From positions 186,001 to 250,000 of the forward strand of contig NZ_JADKPN010000003.1 in NCBI RefSeq assembly GCF_015352455.1: a stretch of 64,000 nt of DNA, written 5' to 3'. The notes below the pieces were generated by a model. It made no database searches. It had not been told where the DNA came from and saw only the letters and a list, made by a program, of their open reading frames with translations. Below, in pieces: positions 34,945 to 44,049 of this stretch (position 1 is the first letter of the stretch; each line of letters opens with the position of its first letter). The translations under genes and the position numbers were made by a program. The DNA is from Nocardioides islandensis (lineage in GTDB: Bacteria; Actinomycetota; Actinomycetes; Propionibacteriales; Nocardioidaceae).

Positions 34945-35457
34945 GTGCCCCACCCACCGACCAGAGCCGTCTGCCCCGGGTCGTTCGACCCGGTCACCCT
35001 CGGTCACCTGGACGTCGTGCGCCGCGCGGCCGCGCTGTTCGACGAGGTCGTGGTCGCCGTCGGCGTGAACCCCTCCAAGAGCCGGCTGTTCTCCGCCGAG
35101 GAGCGGCTGTCCATGCTCGAGCGCGCGTGCGCCGGCATCGAGCGGGTCCGGGTGGCGTCGTTCACGGGGCTGCTGACGACCTTCTGCACCGAGAACGACG
35201 TGCACGCGATCGTCAAGGGACTGCGCGCCGGCACCGACTTCGACTACGAGCTGCCGATGGCGCACATGAACGCGACGCTGGCCCCGGGGGTCGAGACGGT
35301 CTACCTGCCGACCAGCGCGGGCTGGTCGTTCGTGAGCTCGAGCCTGGTCAAGGAGGTCGCCGGGTTCGGGGCTGACGTCACCAGGTTCGTGCCGGACTTC
35401 GTCGCCGAGGCCCTCAGGGCCCGGCTGACCAGCGGGGATGCGGCAACCGGAGACTGA
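34945..35457 (+). CDS. coaD: Phosphopantetheine adenylyltransferase
   Basis: Fourth step of coenzyme A synthesis. 170 residues. The nucleotidyltransferase motif GSFDPVTLGHLDV (TxGH) opens the protein, with VKGLRAGTDFDYELPMAHMN, the substrate site PTSAGWSFVSSSLVKEVA and the C-terminal helix. GTG 34945 with GGAGGATC upstream. Confidence 0.95.
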   Translation: MPHPPTRAVCPGSFDPVTLGHLDVVRRAAALFDEVVVAVGVNPSKSRLFSAEERLSMLERACAGIERVRVASFTGLLTTFCTENDVHAIVKGLRAGTDFDYELPMAHMNATLAPGVETVYLPTSAGWSFVSSSLVKEVAGFGADVTRFVPDFVAEALRARLTSGDAATGD

Positions 35458-35530
35458 CTCCTCGTCGGCCAGGGATTTTGCCGGGGCTGGGGCTCGGCGG
35501 ATACGCTGCAGCCTGATCTGCGTGCAACGG

Positions 35531-36121
35531 ATGCCGGAAGTGAACCACCTGAACAAGTTGGACCCGAGAGCGCCGCTCGTGCTCGACACTCGCGAGCTCG
35601 GCCGCCGCCCGGGGTCCCAGCATCAGGTGTCACGGTCGGTCCCTGCGCCCGCGGATCTGGGCATCGAAGTCCTCCGTGTCCCGGAAGGTACGCCGGTCGA
35701 GCTCGACCTGCGGCTGGAAGCGGTCATGGAGGGGGTCTTGGTCACGGGCACGGCGCGAGCCGGGCTCGAGGGCGAGTGCGTGCGGTGCCTGGGGCCGATC
35801 ACCGACGAGATCGAGGTCGACCTCCAGGAGCTGTACGTCTACGACGACCAGCAGCACGACCCCGATGAGGACGACGAGGTCAGCACGCTCCAGGACGACC
35901 TGCTCGACCTGGAGCCCCTGCTGCGGGACGCGGTGGTGCTCGCACTGCCGTTCCAGCCCTTGTGCGGCCCGGACTGTCCCGGACTGTGCCCCGAGTGCGG
36001 GGCGCGGCTCGCGGACGACCCGGACCACGCGCACGAGGAGCCGGTGGACCCGCGGTGGGCAGTGCTGAAGGAGATGTCCGAGCCCGGTGCCCAGATCCAC
36101 CAAGACGACACCCGTCAGTAA
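35531..36121 (+). CDS. DUF177 (YceD-like) protein upstream of rpmF
   Basis: 196-residue protein of the YceD family, coupled to rpmF throughout bacteria and implicated in 23S rRNA or ribosome assembly. Key features: [37 protein letters not shown], an acidic stretch, and a C-terminal four-cysteine group ([13 protein letters not shown]) that may bind zinc. ATG 35531 chosen; a GTG three codons later is possible and upstream codons look non-coding. rpmF starts 15 bases after the stop. Confidence 0.9.
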   Translation: MPEVNHLNKLDPRAPLVLDTRELGRRPGSQHQVSRSVPAPADLGIEVLRVPEGTPVELDLRLEAVMEGVLVTGTARAGLEGECVRCLGPITDEIEVDLQELYVYDDQQHDPDEDDEVSTLQDDLLDLEPLLRDAVVLALPFQPLCGPDCPGLCPECGARLADDPDHAHEEPVDPRWAVLKEMSEPGAQIHQDDTRQ

Positions 36122-36135
36122 GTCAGGAGAGAACA

Positions 36136-36321
36136 GTGGCAGTCCCGAAGCGGAAGATGTCGCGCAGCAACACGCGTCACCGTCGCTCGCAGTGGAAGGC
36201 CGTCGCGCCGACCCTGGTCACGTGCGCCAACCCGGCCTGCGGCGCCAAGCACCTGCCGCACCGTGCGTGCGGCACGTGCGGCCAGTACGGCGCCCGGTCC
36301 GATCGTCGTCAGGTCCTCTGA
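36136..36321 (+). CDS. rpmF: Ribosomal protein bL32 (zinc-binding form)
   Basis: Large-subunit protein, 61 residues: basic start [19 protein letters not shown] and a zinc ribbon [20 protein letters not shown] with four cysteines. GTG 36136 with AGGAGAGAA just upstream. The rnc frame begins inside or right after this gene. Confidence 0.97.
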   Translation: MAVPKRKMSRSNTRHRRSQWKAVAPTLVTCANPACGAKHLPHRACGTCGQYGARSDRRQVL

Positions 36322-37042
36322 CCCGGTCGTCGTCCTGACCAACTACGGCACGCTCCGCGAGGCACTCGGGGATCCGGTCCTGGAGCCCGAGCTCCTCGAG
36401 CGCGCCCTCACGCACCGCTCGTTCGCCTACGAGAACGGCGGGCTGCCCACCAACGAGCGGCTGGAGTTCCTCGGGGACTCGGTGCTCGGTGTGGTGGTGA
36501 CCGAGACGCTGTACCGCATCCACCCGGACCTCTCCGAGGGCCGGCTGGCCAAGCTGCGCGCCGCCGTGGTCAACGCGCGCGCCCTGGCCGACGTGGGCCG
36601 CGACATCGGTCTCGGCCAGCACGTCAAGCTCGGCCGCGGCGAGGAGTCGACCGGCGGCCGCGCGAAGGCCTCGATCCTGTCCGACACCGTCGAGGCGGTG
36701 ATCGGCGCGGTGCACCTCAGCGGCGGCTTCGACGCCTCCGCCCCGCTGGTGCACATGCTCTTCGACCCGCTGATCGAGGCCGCCTCCGCGATGGGGGCCG
36801 GCCTGGACTGGAAGACCTCCCTCCAGGAGCTGTCGGCCGAACGCGGGCTCGGTGTCCCGGAGTACGTCATCCAGGACGAGGGCCCCGACCACATGAAGAC
36901 GTTCACCGCCCAGGTGCGAGTCGGCGAGGACCTCTACGGCAACGGCGTCGGCCGCTCCAAGAAGGAGGCCGAGCAGGCCGCCGCGGAGACGGCGTACGGC
37001 GAGCTCTCCCAGCTGTCCTCCGCGGCCTCCGCCGACGACTGA
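36263..37042 (+). CDS. rnc: Ribonuclease III
   Basis: Cuts double-stranded RNA (rRNA precursors). Conserved part from [19 protein letters not shown]; RNase III signature [16 protein letters not shown], second acidic site [16 protein letters not shown], and a dsRNA-binding domain ([16 protein letters not shown]...[16 protein letters not shown]). The only ATG/GTG/TTG before the domain is GTG 36263, 59 bases inside rpmF, giving 259 residues with an odd N-terminus. A CTG at 36335, 13 bases after the rpmF stop, would fit the family start better. Start uncertain. Confidence 0.93.
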   Translation: MRAARAASTAPGPIVVRSSDPVVVLTNYGTLREALGDPVLEPELLERALTHRSFAYENGGLPTNERLEFLGDSVLGVVVTETLYRIHPDLSEGRLAKLRAAVVNARALADVGRDIGLGQHVKLGRGEESTGGRAKASILSDTVEAVIGAVHLSGGFDASAPLVHMLFDPLIEAASAMGAGLDWKTSLQELSAERGLGVPEYVIQDEGPDHMKTFTAQVRVGEDLYGNGVGRSKKEAEQAAAETAYGELSQLSSAASADD

Positions 37043-37054
37043 GCCGGAGCCCGC

Positions 37055-37975
37055 GTGCCCGAGCTCCCGGAGGTCGAGGTCGTCCGCCTCGGACTCGAGT
37101 CGCACGTCGTCGGCGCGGCGATCGAGTCCGTCGAGGTGCTGCACCCGCGTCCGGTTCGCCGCGACCACCGCGGGTCGACGGGGTTCGCGTCGGCGCTGAC
37201 CGGCCGGCGGGTGGTGGCCGCCCGGCGGCGCGGCAAGTACTTCTGGCTCGCCCTCGACAACGGCGACGCGCTGCTCGGCCACCTCGGCATGAGCGGCCAG
37301 ATGCTCGTCCAGCCGGTCGGCGCCCCGGACGACCGCCACCTGCGGGTGCGGTTCACGCTCGGCGGAGACGGGTTCGCCGGCCGCGAGCTGAGGTTCGCCG
37401 ACCAGCGCATGTTCGGCGGGCTGCTGGTGTCGGAGGGCGGCGCCGAGCTGCCGACCGAGATCGCACACATCGCCCGCGACCCGCTGGACCCCGAGTTCGA
37501 CGACGACGGGTTCGTGCGCCGGGTCCGCAGACGGCAGTCGGGCATCAAGCGTCAGCTGCTCGACCAGACCCTGGTGTCCGGTGTCGGCAACATCTACGCC
37601 GACGAGGCGCTGTGGCGGGCGCAGATCCACGGGGAGCGGCGCGGCGACCGGCTCAGCACCGCCCAGGTACGTGAGCTGCTCGGGCACGCGCGGACGGTGA
37701 TGACCGCGGCCCTGGGCCAGGGCGGCACGTCGTTCGACGCGCTGTACGTCAACGTGAACGGCCAGTCCGGGTACTTCGACCGGTCGCTGCACGCGTACGG
37801 CCGCGAGGACGAGCCGTGCGACCGCTGTGGCACCCCGATGAGGCGGGTCGCGTTCATGAACCGCTCGTCGTACTTCTGCCCCGTCTGCCAGCCGGCGCCC
37901 CGACGCACGACCAGACACACGACCCGCCGCACCGGCCCCGTCAGACGGGTCCAATCGGGTGCCGCGCCGGATTGA
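37055..37975 (+). CDS. mutM: Formamidopyrimidine-DNA glycosylase
   Basis: Removes oxidised purines (8-oxoguanine, Fapy) by glycosylase/AP-lyase action. 306 residues. It starts [10 protein letters not shown] with catalytic Pro2 and Glu3; [10 protein letters not shown] and a helix-two-turn-helix ([17 protein letters not shown]) follow, and a C-terminal zinc finger [10 protein letters not shown]...YFCPVCQ. After the finger it carries about 25 extra basic residues rich in Arg, Thr and Pro. GTG 37055, 12 bases after rnc. Confidence 0.95.
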   Translation: MPELPEVEVVRLGLESHVVGAAIESVEVLHPRPVRRDHRGSTGFASALTGRRVVAARRRGKYFWLALDNGDALLGHLGMSGQMLVQPVGAPDDRHLRVRFTLGGDGFAGRELRFADQRMFGGLLVSEGGAELPTEIAHIARDPLDPEFDDDGFVRRVRRRQSGIKRQLLDQTLVSGVGNIYADEALWRAQIHGERRGDRLSTAQVRELLGHARTVMTAALGQGGTSFDALYVNVNGQSGYFDRSLHAYGREDEPCDRCGTPMRRVAFMNRSSYFCPVCQPAPRRTTRHTTRRTGPVRRVQSGAAPD

Positions 37976-38053
37976 CCGGACGCGCCCGGAGTGTCACCCT
38001 TGAAGACGGCCCCTCATCGGGTCGTCACCCGTATTCCGGAAGGCTTCTACTAC

Positions 38054-38266
38054 ATGGCCAAGGCGCTGCTCGGCACCTTCCACAGCGACCAGCGGACCGC
38101 CGCGAACCTCTCGTCGGAGAACATGCGTCTCCGCATGCGCGTGCGTGACCTGGAAGAGCTCGTTGCCCGCCTGCAGGACGAGAACGACCACCTGGCGCAA
38201 GCCGCGGCGGCCGCTGCTCTTCTCGACCTCCAGAGCGAAGAGCTCAAGGAGATGCAGCCGGTCTGA
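38054..38266 (+). CDS. Small coiled-coil protein, function unknown
   Basis: 70 residues: MAKALLGTFHSDQRTAANLSSEN followed by one long helix (RLRMRVRDLEELVARLQDENDHL) with heptad-like leucines, then Ala- and Glu-rich sequence. I do not recognise a named family. ATG 38054 has GGAAGG about 10 bases upstream; a GTG at 37991 would add 21 residues. Base composition and codon use match the neighbours. Confidence 0.7.
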   Translation: MAKALLGTFHSDQRTAANLSSENMRLRMRVRDLEELVARLQDENDHLAQAAAAAALLDLQSEELKEMQPV

Positions 38267-38279
38267 CCGGCGACCCATG

Positions 38280-38302
38280 AGGGCGGTCGAGCCGGCCGCC
38301 CT
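38280..38302 (+). terminator. Hairpin after the coiled-coil gene
   Basis: Arms AGGGCGG (38280-38286) and CCGCCCT (38296-38302), 9-base loop, no T-tract. Confidence 0.5.
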
Positions 38303-38317
38303 GATGTACGCGCGACC

Positions 38318-39559
38318 GTGAGATCCCTCGACGACACGATCGCCCCGCGGCGCCTCGGCACGTCCTTCCGCTGGCTGCTGGGAGCCACGTGGGTCAGCAA
38401 CATCGGCGACGGCTTCGCCATCGCGGCCGGGCCGCTGCTGGTCGCCTCCCAGACCCACGACCCGTTGCTGGTGGCGCTGGCGGCGTTCGTGCAGTGGACG
38501 CCGCCGTTCCTCTTCGGCCTGTGGGCCGGCGTGCTGTCGGACCGGATGGACCGCAAGGTCCTGGTGATCACCGTCGACCTGATGCGGGCCGTGGTCGTCC
38601 TGGTGCTGGTGGGCACGATCGTCACCGACGCGGTGTCGATCCCGGTCGTGCTGGTCGCGCTGTTCCTGCTCGGGACCGCGGAGGTGTTCGTCGACAACAC
38701 CGCGGCCACCCTGCTGCCGATGATCGTGCACCGCGACGACCTGGCCATCGCCAACGCCCGGGTGCAGGTCGGGTTCATCACGATCAACCAGCTCGTCGGG
38801 CCGCCCATCGGGGCGGCCCTCTTCGCGGCCGGGACGGCGTACCCGTTCATCGGCCAGGTGGCCGTCATCGTGCTGAGCGCGATGCTCACGTCGCGGATCG
38901 TCCTGCCGCCGCACGGCCGCACCGCGGACGAGAAGCGCCCCGTCCGGCACGACATCGTCGAGGGGGTGCGGTGGACCCTCCACCACGCCGCCGTACGCAC
39001 GCTGGTGCTCACCATCTTCATCTTCAACATCACCTTCGGCGCCGCGTGGTCCGTCCTGGTGCTGTACGCCCTGCGCCGCCTCGGCCTCGGCGAGGTCGGC
39101 TTCGGGCTGCTGACCACCTGCGGGGCCGCCGGGGGGCTGGCCGGGACGCTGGCGTACGGCTGGATCACCCGCCACGTCACCCTGGGCAACCTCATGCGCA
39201 TCGGGCTGGTCATCGAGACGCTGACGCACCTGGCGCTGGCGCTCACGACCGTCCCCTGGGTGGCGATGGCCATCTTCTTCGTGTTCGGCGCGCACGCGTT
39301 CGTGTGGGGCACGACCTCGATCACCGTCCGCCAGCGAGCGGTCCCGTCGCGCCTGCAGGGCCGGGTGGGCTCGGTGAACCTGATCGGCACGTACGGCGGC
39401 CTGGTGATCGGCTCCGGTGTGGGTGGCCTGGTCGCCCGTCAGTGGGGCGTGACGGGCCCGTTCTGGTTCGCCTTCGCCGGCTCCGCCCTCTTCGTCGTCC
39501 TCATCTGGGGCCAGCTACGTCACATCGCGCACACCGACGAGGCGCCCGTGGCGGGGTAG
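38318..39559 (+). CDS. MFS transporter (EntS-like exporter group)
   Basis: 413-residue membrane protein with about 12 hydrophobic spans. N-terminal WVSNIGDGFAIAAGPLLVA and the loop motif GLWAGVLSDRMDRKVLVIT (MFS motif A-like) place it in the major facilitator superfamily; the IPVVLVALFLLGTAEVFVDNTAATLLP segment resembles drug or siderophore exporters. Substrate unknown. GTG 38318. Its stop lies inside a 21-base-arm perfect hairpin. Confidence 0.88.
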   Translation: MRSLDDTIAPRRLGTSFRWLLGATWVSNIGDGFAIAAGPLLVASQTHDPLLVALAAFVQWTPPFLFGLWAGVLSDRMDRKVLVITVDLMRAVVVLVLVGTIVTDAVSIPVVLVALFLLGTAEVFVDNTAATLLPMIVHRDDLAIANARVQVGFITINQLVGPPIGAALFAAGTAYPFIGQVAVIVLSAMLTSRIVLPPHGRTADEKRPVRHDIVEGVRWTLHHAAVRTLVLTIFIFNITFGAAWSVLVLYALRRLGLGEVGFGLLTTCGAAGGLAGTLAYGWITRHVTLGNLMRIGLVIETLTHLALALTTVPWVAMAIFFVFGAHAFVWGTTSITVRQRAVPSRLQGRVGSVNLIGTYGGLVIGSGVGGLVARQWGVTGPFWFAFAGSALFVVLIWGQLRHIAHTDEAPVAG

Positions 39560-39615
39560 TCCGGTGTGTTTGGGTCGTCGCCTCCGGCGTTTCGCGACCC
39601 AAACACACCGGACTA
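39557..39615. terminator. Perfect 21-base-arm hairpin between convergent genes
   Basis: Arms 39557-39577 and 39595-39615, no mismatch, 17-base loop. The left arm starts with the TAG stop of the MFS gene. Confidence 0.65.
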
Positions 39616-39631
39616 TCCCGGAACGACGCAG

Positions 39632-39988
39632 TCACAGCTCGACGCAGAACTCGTTGCCGCCGGGGTCGAGCATCACGGTGAGGGCGCTCTCGTCGGTGCC
39701 GTGGACGGCCTGGACGGTGGCGCCGAGGGACTCGAGGCGGGCGACCTCGTCGGGGACGGTGCCCGGGGCGCGGAGGTCGAGGTGGAGGCGGTTCTTGGCC
39801 GTCTTGGGCTCGGTGACGCGCTGGAACCACAGGTTCACGCCGCCCCAACCGGGCGCCTCGACGTACGCCTTGTCTGACGTGGAGTCCTCGTCGAGCTCGC
39901 CGCCCAGCGCCGCGGCCCAGAACGTGGCGACGGGCAGGGCGTCGTCGCAGTCGACGGTGATGCTCTTGATCCAGCTCGTGACAGCCAT
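39632..39988 (-). CDS. VOC/glyoxalase-like domain protein
   Basis: 118-residue single-domain protein of the vicinal-oxygen-chelate superfamily: SWIKSITVDCDDALPVATFWAAALGG, NLWFQRV, KNRLHLDLRAPG and VMLDPGGNEFCVEL with the C-terminal metal-site Glu. Enzymatic activity unknown; small VOC proteins also act as drug-binding or resistance proteins. ATG 39988 is favoured by a TACGGT box 6 bases upstream; ten extra in-frame residues before it are unlikely. Confidence 0.88.
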   Translation of the reverse strand: MAVTSWIKSITVDCDDALPVATFWAAALGGELDEDSTSDKAYVEAPGWGGVNLWFQRVTEPKTAKNRLHLDLRAPGTVPDEVARLESLGATVQAVHGTDESALTVMLDPGGNEFCVEL

Positions 39989-39994
39989 CCACCG

Positions 39995-40000
39995 ACCGTA
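39995..40000 (-). promoter_or_regulatory. -10 box for leaderless VOC transcript
   Basis: TACGGT on the minus strand, 6 bases before ATG 39988. Confidence 0.4.
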
Positions 40001-40141
40001 CGGCGGGCAGGCCGACACACGCAGGCGGGTTTCGGGGCCAGGGGCCCCGGGCGATTAGGCTGGGCGGGCTGCTTCCCCGCGCACACCAGACCGACTTGCT
40101 CGGCCGACGCATGTCCGGACACACCGGCGTGAGGAGCTCCG

Positions 40142-43100
40142 TTGTACCTGAAGAGCCTGACCCTGAAGGGGTTCAAGTCCTTCGCGTCCTCGACCACGCT
40201 GCAGCTCGAGCCGGGCATCACCTGCATCGTCGGGCCGAACGGCTCCGGCAAGTCGAACGTCGTCGACGCCCTCGCCTGGGTGATGGGCGAGCAGGGCGCG
40301 AAGTCGCTGCGCGGCGGCAAGATGGAGGACGTCATCTTCGCCGGCACGTCCGGCCGCCCGCCGCTGGGCCGCGCCGAGGTGCTGCTGACGATCGACAACT
40401 CCGACGGGGCGCTCCCGATCGAGTACGCCGAGGTGACGATCAGCCGCACGATGTTCCGCTCGGGTGGCTCGGAGTACGCCATCAACGGCACCTCGTGCCG
40501 GCTGCTGGACGTGCAGGAGCTGCTGAGCGACTCCGGCATCGGCCGGGAGATGCACGTCATCGTCGGGCAGGGCCAGCTCGACACGATCCTGCACGCGACG
40601 CCCGAGGACCGCCGTGGGTTCATCGAGGAGGCGGCCGGCGTCCTCAAGCACCGCAAGCGCAAGGAGAAGGCGCTCCGCAAGCTGGACGCCACCGACGGCA
40701 ACCTAACCCGCCTCAACGACCTGCTCACCGAGATCCGCCGCCAGCTCAAGCCGCTCGGCCGCCAGGCCGAGGTCGCCCGCCAGGCCGCGACGGTGCAGGC
40801 CGACGTGCGCGACGCGCGAGCGCGACTGATGGCCGACGACCTGGTCACCGCGCGGACGGCGCTCGAGCAGGAGATGGCCGACGAGACGATCCTGGTCGAG
40901 CGGCAGAAGGAGGTCGAGCGCCTCCTCGCCGAGTCGCGGGAGCGCGAGACCGCGCTGGAGACCTCGCTGCGCGAGGACCTGCCGGCGCTCTCCCGGGCGC
41001 AGGACACGTGGTTCTCGCTGTCCGGGCTGCGCGAGCGGCTGCGTGGCACCCAGTCGCTGGCCGCCGAGCGGCTGCGCAACGCCGCGTCCGCCGACACCGA
41101 GCCGGCCGAGTCCGGGCGCGACCCGGAGGCGCTCGAGGCCGAGGCCGCCCAGGTACGTCAGCAGGAGCAGGCCATCGCCGCCGAGGTGGAGACGCACCGC
41201 ACGGCGCTCGAGGACTCGGTGACCGCGCGGCGTACCGCCGAGGAGGCCGCGACCGAGGAGGAGCGTCGCGTGGCGGGCCTGGTCCGCGCCGCGGCCGACC
41301 GCCGCGAGGGGCTGGCCCGCCTGCACGGCCAGGTCAACGCGCTGCGCACCCGTGCCGCGGCGGCCGACGACGAGATCGGACGGCTCCGCGACGCCCGCCA
41401 GGAGGCCGTGACCCGGGCCGACCGCGCCCAGCGCGACTTCACCGCGCTGGAGACCAAGGTCGCGGGTCTGGACGCCGGCGAGGAGGGCCTGGACGCCGAG
41501 CACGAGGCGGCGTCTGCGTTGTACGACGACATCAGCGCCCGGCTGGAGAAGGCCCGCGACGAGGTCCAGCTCGCCGACCGCGAGCGGTCCGCGCTGGCAG
41601 CCCGCCGGGAGGCCCTCGAGATGGGGCTCAACCGGCGCGACGGCGCGGGCGCGCTGCTCGCGGCGACCGAGCATGTCTCCGGGCTGATGGGCTCGGTGGC
41701 GGCGCTCCTGTCGGTGCGACCGGGCTACGAGACCGCGGTCGCCGCGGCCCTCGGCTCGGCTGCCGACGCGGTGGCGGTGACGGATCCCGACGCGGCGATC
41801 TCCGCGATCGGCCACCTCAAGACCCACGACCTGGGCCGCGCCGGGCTGGTGCTGGGGGGCTCGACCACCCCGGACGAGCAGTGGCCCGGCCTGCCCGGCC
41901 ACGCGACGTACGCCCTCGACGCCGTCGAGTGCCCCGACGACCTGCGCGGCTCGCTGGTGCGGCTGCTGCACAAGGTCGCCGTGGTCGACGACCTGCCGAC
42001 GGCCCGTGCTCTGGTCGCCGACCTTCCCGACGTCACGGCGGTGACGCGCGAGGGCGACGTGCTCGGCGCGTACGCCGCCGCGGGCGGTTCCTCGTCCCAG
42101 CCGAGCCTGCTCGAGATCCAGGCCGCCGTCGACGAGGCGTCGTCCCAGCTGGCCGAGGCGACCCGGGTCAGCGAGCGCCTCGGCTTCGACATCGCGCGGC
42201 TGGAGAGCGAGCGACTCGACGCCAAGCAGCGGGTCGACGTCGCGCTCGCGCGGCTGCACGAGTCCGACGCGACCCTGGCGGCGGTGGCCGAGCAGCTCGG
42301 CCAGCACGGCTCGCAGGCGCGGGGTGCGCGGGCCGAGGCCGAGCGGCTCGACGCGGCCATCGTCGGCGCGGAGACCGCACGCGACCAGGACCTGGCCGGG
42401 CTGGCCGACCTCGAGCAGCGGCTGACCGCCGCCGAGGCGGCGCCCGACGAGGAGCCGGACACCAGCGAGCGCGAGCGGCTGGCCGAGGCGGCCCGCGCCT
42501 CCCGTGCCAAGGAGATGGAGTCGCGGCTGGCTCTGCGCACCTCCGAGGAGCGGGCCCGCGCGCTGCAGGGGCGGGCCGACTCCCTGCTCTCCGCGGCCCG
42601 GGCCGAGCGCGACTCCCGCGCCCGCGCGGCGGAGCGTCGCGAGCGGCTGGTCCGCGAGGGCCGGGCCGCCGAGGCGGTCGGCACCGCGGTCGCTGTCGTC
42701 CTCGGCAAGCTGGAGGTCTCGGTGCACCGCGCCGCGGAGGAGCGGGCCGCGGTCGAGGCGGCGCGCCAGGAGCGCGAGCAGGAGCTGCTCTCGGTCCGGT
42801 CGACCCTCCGCACCCTGGCCGCCGAGCACGACGAGCTGGTGAGCTCGGTGCACCGCGACGAGATGGCGCGCACCCAGCAGAAGATGCGCATCGAGCAGCT
42901 GGCCGAGCGCGCGATCGAGGAGCTCGGGCTGGACCTCGAGGGTCTGGTCGGCGAGTACGGCCCGGAGAACCTCGTCCCGGCCACGACCCCGGACGAGGAC
43001 GGGAGTTTCCCCGACCCGACGCCGTACGTCCGCGAGGAGCAGCAGAAGCGCCTCCGTACCGCCGAGCGGTCGCTGGCCATGCTGGGCCGGGTGAACCCGC

Positions 43101-43690
43101 TGGCGCTGGAGGAGTTCACCGCGATGGAGGAGCGGCACAAGTTCCTCACCGAGCAGCTCGAGGACCTCAAGAAGACCCGCAAGGACCTCCTCGACATCGT
43201 CCGCGAGGTCGACGCGCGGGTGGAACAGGTGTTCACCGAGGCGTACGCCGACGTGTCGGCGGCCTTCGACTCGACGTTCACGCGGCTGTTCCCCGGCGGT
43301 GAGGGTCGGCTGGTGCTCACCGACCCCGACGACATGCTCAACACCGGCATCGAGGTCGAGGCCCGGCCCGCCGGCAAGAAGGTCAAGCGGCTGTCGCTGC
43401 TCTCCGGTGGCGAGCGGTCGCTGGTCGCCGTGGCGTTCCTGGTCGCCCTGTTCAAGGCGCGGCCGTCACCGTTCTACATCCTCGACGAGGTCGAGGCCGC
43501 CCTCGACGACACCAACCTGGGCCGGCTGCTGGAGATCTACGAGGAGCTGCGCGAGAACTCCCAGCTCCTGGTCATCACCCACCAGAAGCGGACCATGGAG
43601 GTCGGCGACGCGCTGTACGGCGTCACCATGCGCGGCGACGGCGTCTCGGCCGTCATCTCCCAGCGGCTCCGCGAGGCCGAGGCGGGATGA
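40142..43690 (+). CDS. smc: Chromosome segregation protein SMC
   Basis: Condensin ATPase of 1182 residues that organises and segregates the chromosome. Walker A CIVGPNGSGKSN at residues 29-39, long coiled coils, a hinge near residues 490-650 (AATEHVSGLMGSVAALLSV...GLVLGGSTTPDE), a second coiled coil, signature LSGGERSLVAVAFL and Walker B PFYILDEVEAALDDTN. The start is a TTG at 40142 with GAGGAG 8 bases upstream and YLKSLTLKGFKSFA next, as in the family. Confidence 0.97.
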   Translation: MYLKSLTLKGFKSFASSTTLQLEPGITCIVGPNGSGKSNVVDALAWVMGEQGAKSLRGGKMEDVIFAGTSGRPPLGRAEVLLTIDNSDGALPIEYAEVTISRTMFRSGGSEYAINGTSCRLLDVQELLSDSGIGREMHVIVGQGQLDTILHATPEDRRGFIEEAAGVLKHRKRKEKALRKLDATDGNLTRLNDLLTEIRRQLKPLGRQAEVARQAATVQADVRDARARLMADDLVTARTALEQEMADETILVERQKEVERLLAESRERETALETSLREDLPALSRAQDTWFSLSGLRERLRGTQSLAAERLRNAASADTEPAESGRDPEALEAEAAQVRQQEQAIAAEVETHRTALEDSVTARRTAEEAATEEERRVAGLVRAAADRREGLARLHGQVNALRTRAAAADDEIGRLRDARQEAVTRADRAQRDFTALETKVAGLDAGEEGLDAEHEAASALYDDISARLEKARDEVQLADRERSALAARREALEMGLNRRDGAGALLAATEHVSGLMGSVAALLSVRPGYETAVAAALGSAADAVAVTDPDAAISAIGHLKTHDLGRAGLVLGGSTTPDEQWPGLPGHATYALDAVECPDDLRGSLVRLLHKVAVVDDLPTARALVADLPDVTAVTREGDVLGAYAAAGGSSSQPSLLEIQAAVDEASSQLAEATRVSERLGFDIARLESERLDAKQRVDVALARLHESDATLAAVAEQLGQHGSQARGARAEAERLDAAIVGAETARDQDLAGLADLEQRLTAAEAAPDEEPDTSERERLAEAARASRAKEMESRLALRTSEERARALQGRADSLLSAARAERDSRARAAERRERLVREGRAAEAVGTAVAVVLGKLEVSVHRAAEERAAVEAARQEREQELLSVRSTLRTLAAEHDELVSSVHRDEMARTQQKMRIEQLAERAIEELGLDLEGLVGEYGPENLVPATTPDEDGSFPDPTPYVREEQQKRLRTAERSLAMLGRVNPLALEEFTAMEERHKFLTEQLEDLKKTRKDLLDIVREVDARVEQVFTEAYADVSAAFDSTFTRLFPGGEGRLVLTDPDDMLNTGIEVEARPAGKKVKRLSLLSGGERSLVAVAFLVALFKARPSPFYILDEVEAALDDTNLGRLLEIYEELRENSQLLVITHQKRTMEVGDALYGVTMRGDGVSAVISQRLREAEAG

Positions 43691-43718
43691 CGGGCCTGAC
43701 TGTGCCAAGGTGGACGGC

Positions 43719-44015
43719 ATGACCCAGATCGTCGTGGCCATGGTGGTGATCGTGCTGCTGGCCGGAGTGGTGGTCGTGTACGTCGCCTTCCCGCACCGCG
43801 GCGAGGACATCCCCGGTGCTCCCTGGCTGGGGCGGCTGATGCACAAGGGCGCGCAGTCGCTGCCCACCGTCGAGCCCGAGCCCGGCGACGTGGTGCCGCC
43901 CGACGACCCGGCCGACGAGGCCGCCGAGTCGCCGATCGCCACCAGCCCCGCGCAGCCGGGTGAGCCGGGCCTCGGGCCCCTGCCGGGCGAGCGCGGAGGG
44001 TCCCACCGCGCCTGA
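43719..44015 (+). CDS. Small membrane protein between smc and ftsY
   Basis: 98 residues: one N-terminal membrane span (IVVAMVVIVLLAGVVVVYVAF) and an acidic, Pro-rich cytoplasmic tail (EPEPGDVVPPDDPADEAAE). No family recognised. ATG 43719 with AAGGTGG upstream, 28 bases after smc and 34 before ftsY, so it is likely part of the smc-ftsY operon and might help target either at the membrane (speculation). Confidence 0.75.
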   Translation: MTQIVVAMVVIVLLAGVVVVYVAFPHRGEDIPGAPWLGRLMHKGAQSLPTVEPEPGDVVPPDDPADEAAESPIATSPAQPGEPGLGPLPGERGGSHRA

Positions 44016-44049
44016 GGCGGTCCGCACCGCTGCTGGTTGGATGGTCGCC

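Noticed and set aside
41725..43455. A 576-codon minus-strand frame opposite smc, and similar long frames opposite recG and the glycosyltransferase
   Set aside because: Ser/Arg-rich translations with no domain; the opposite strand carries clear genes.
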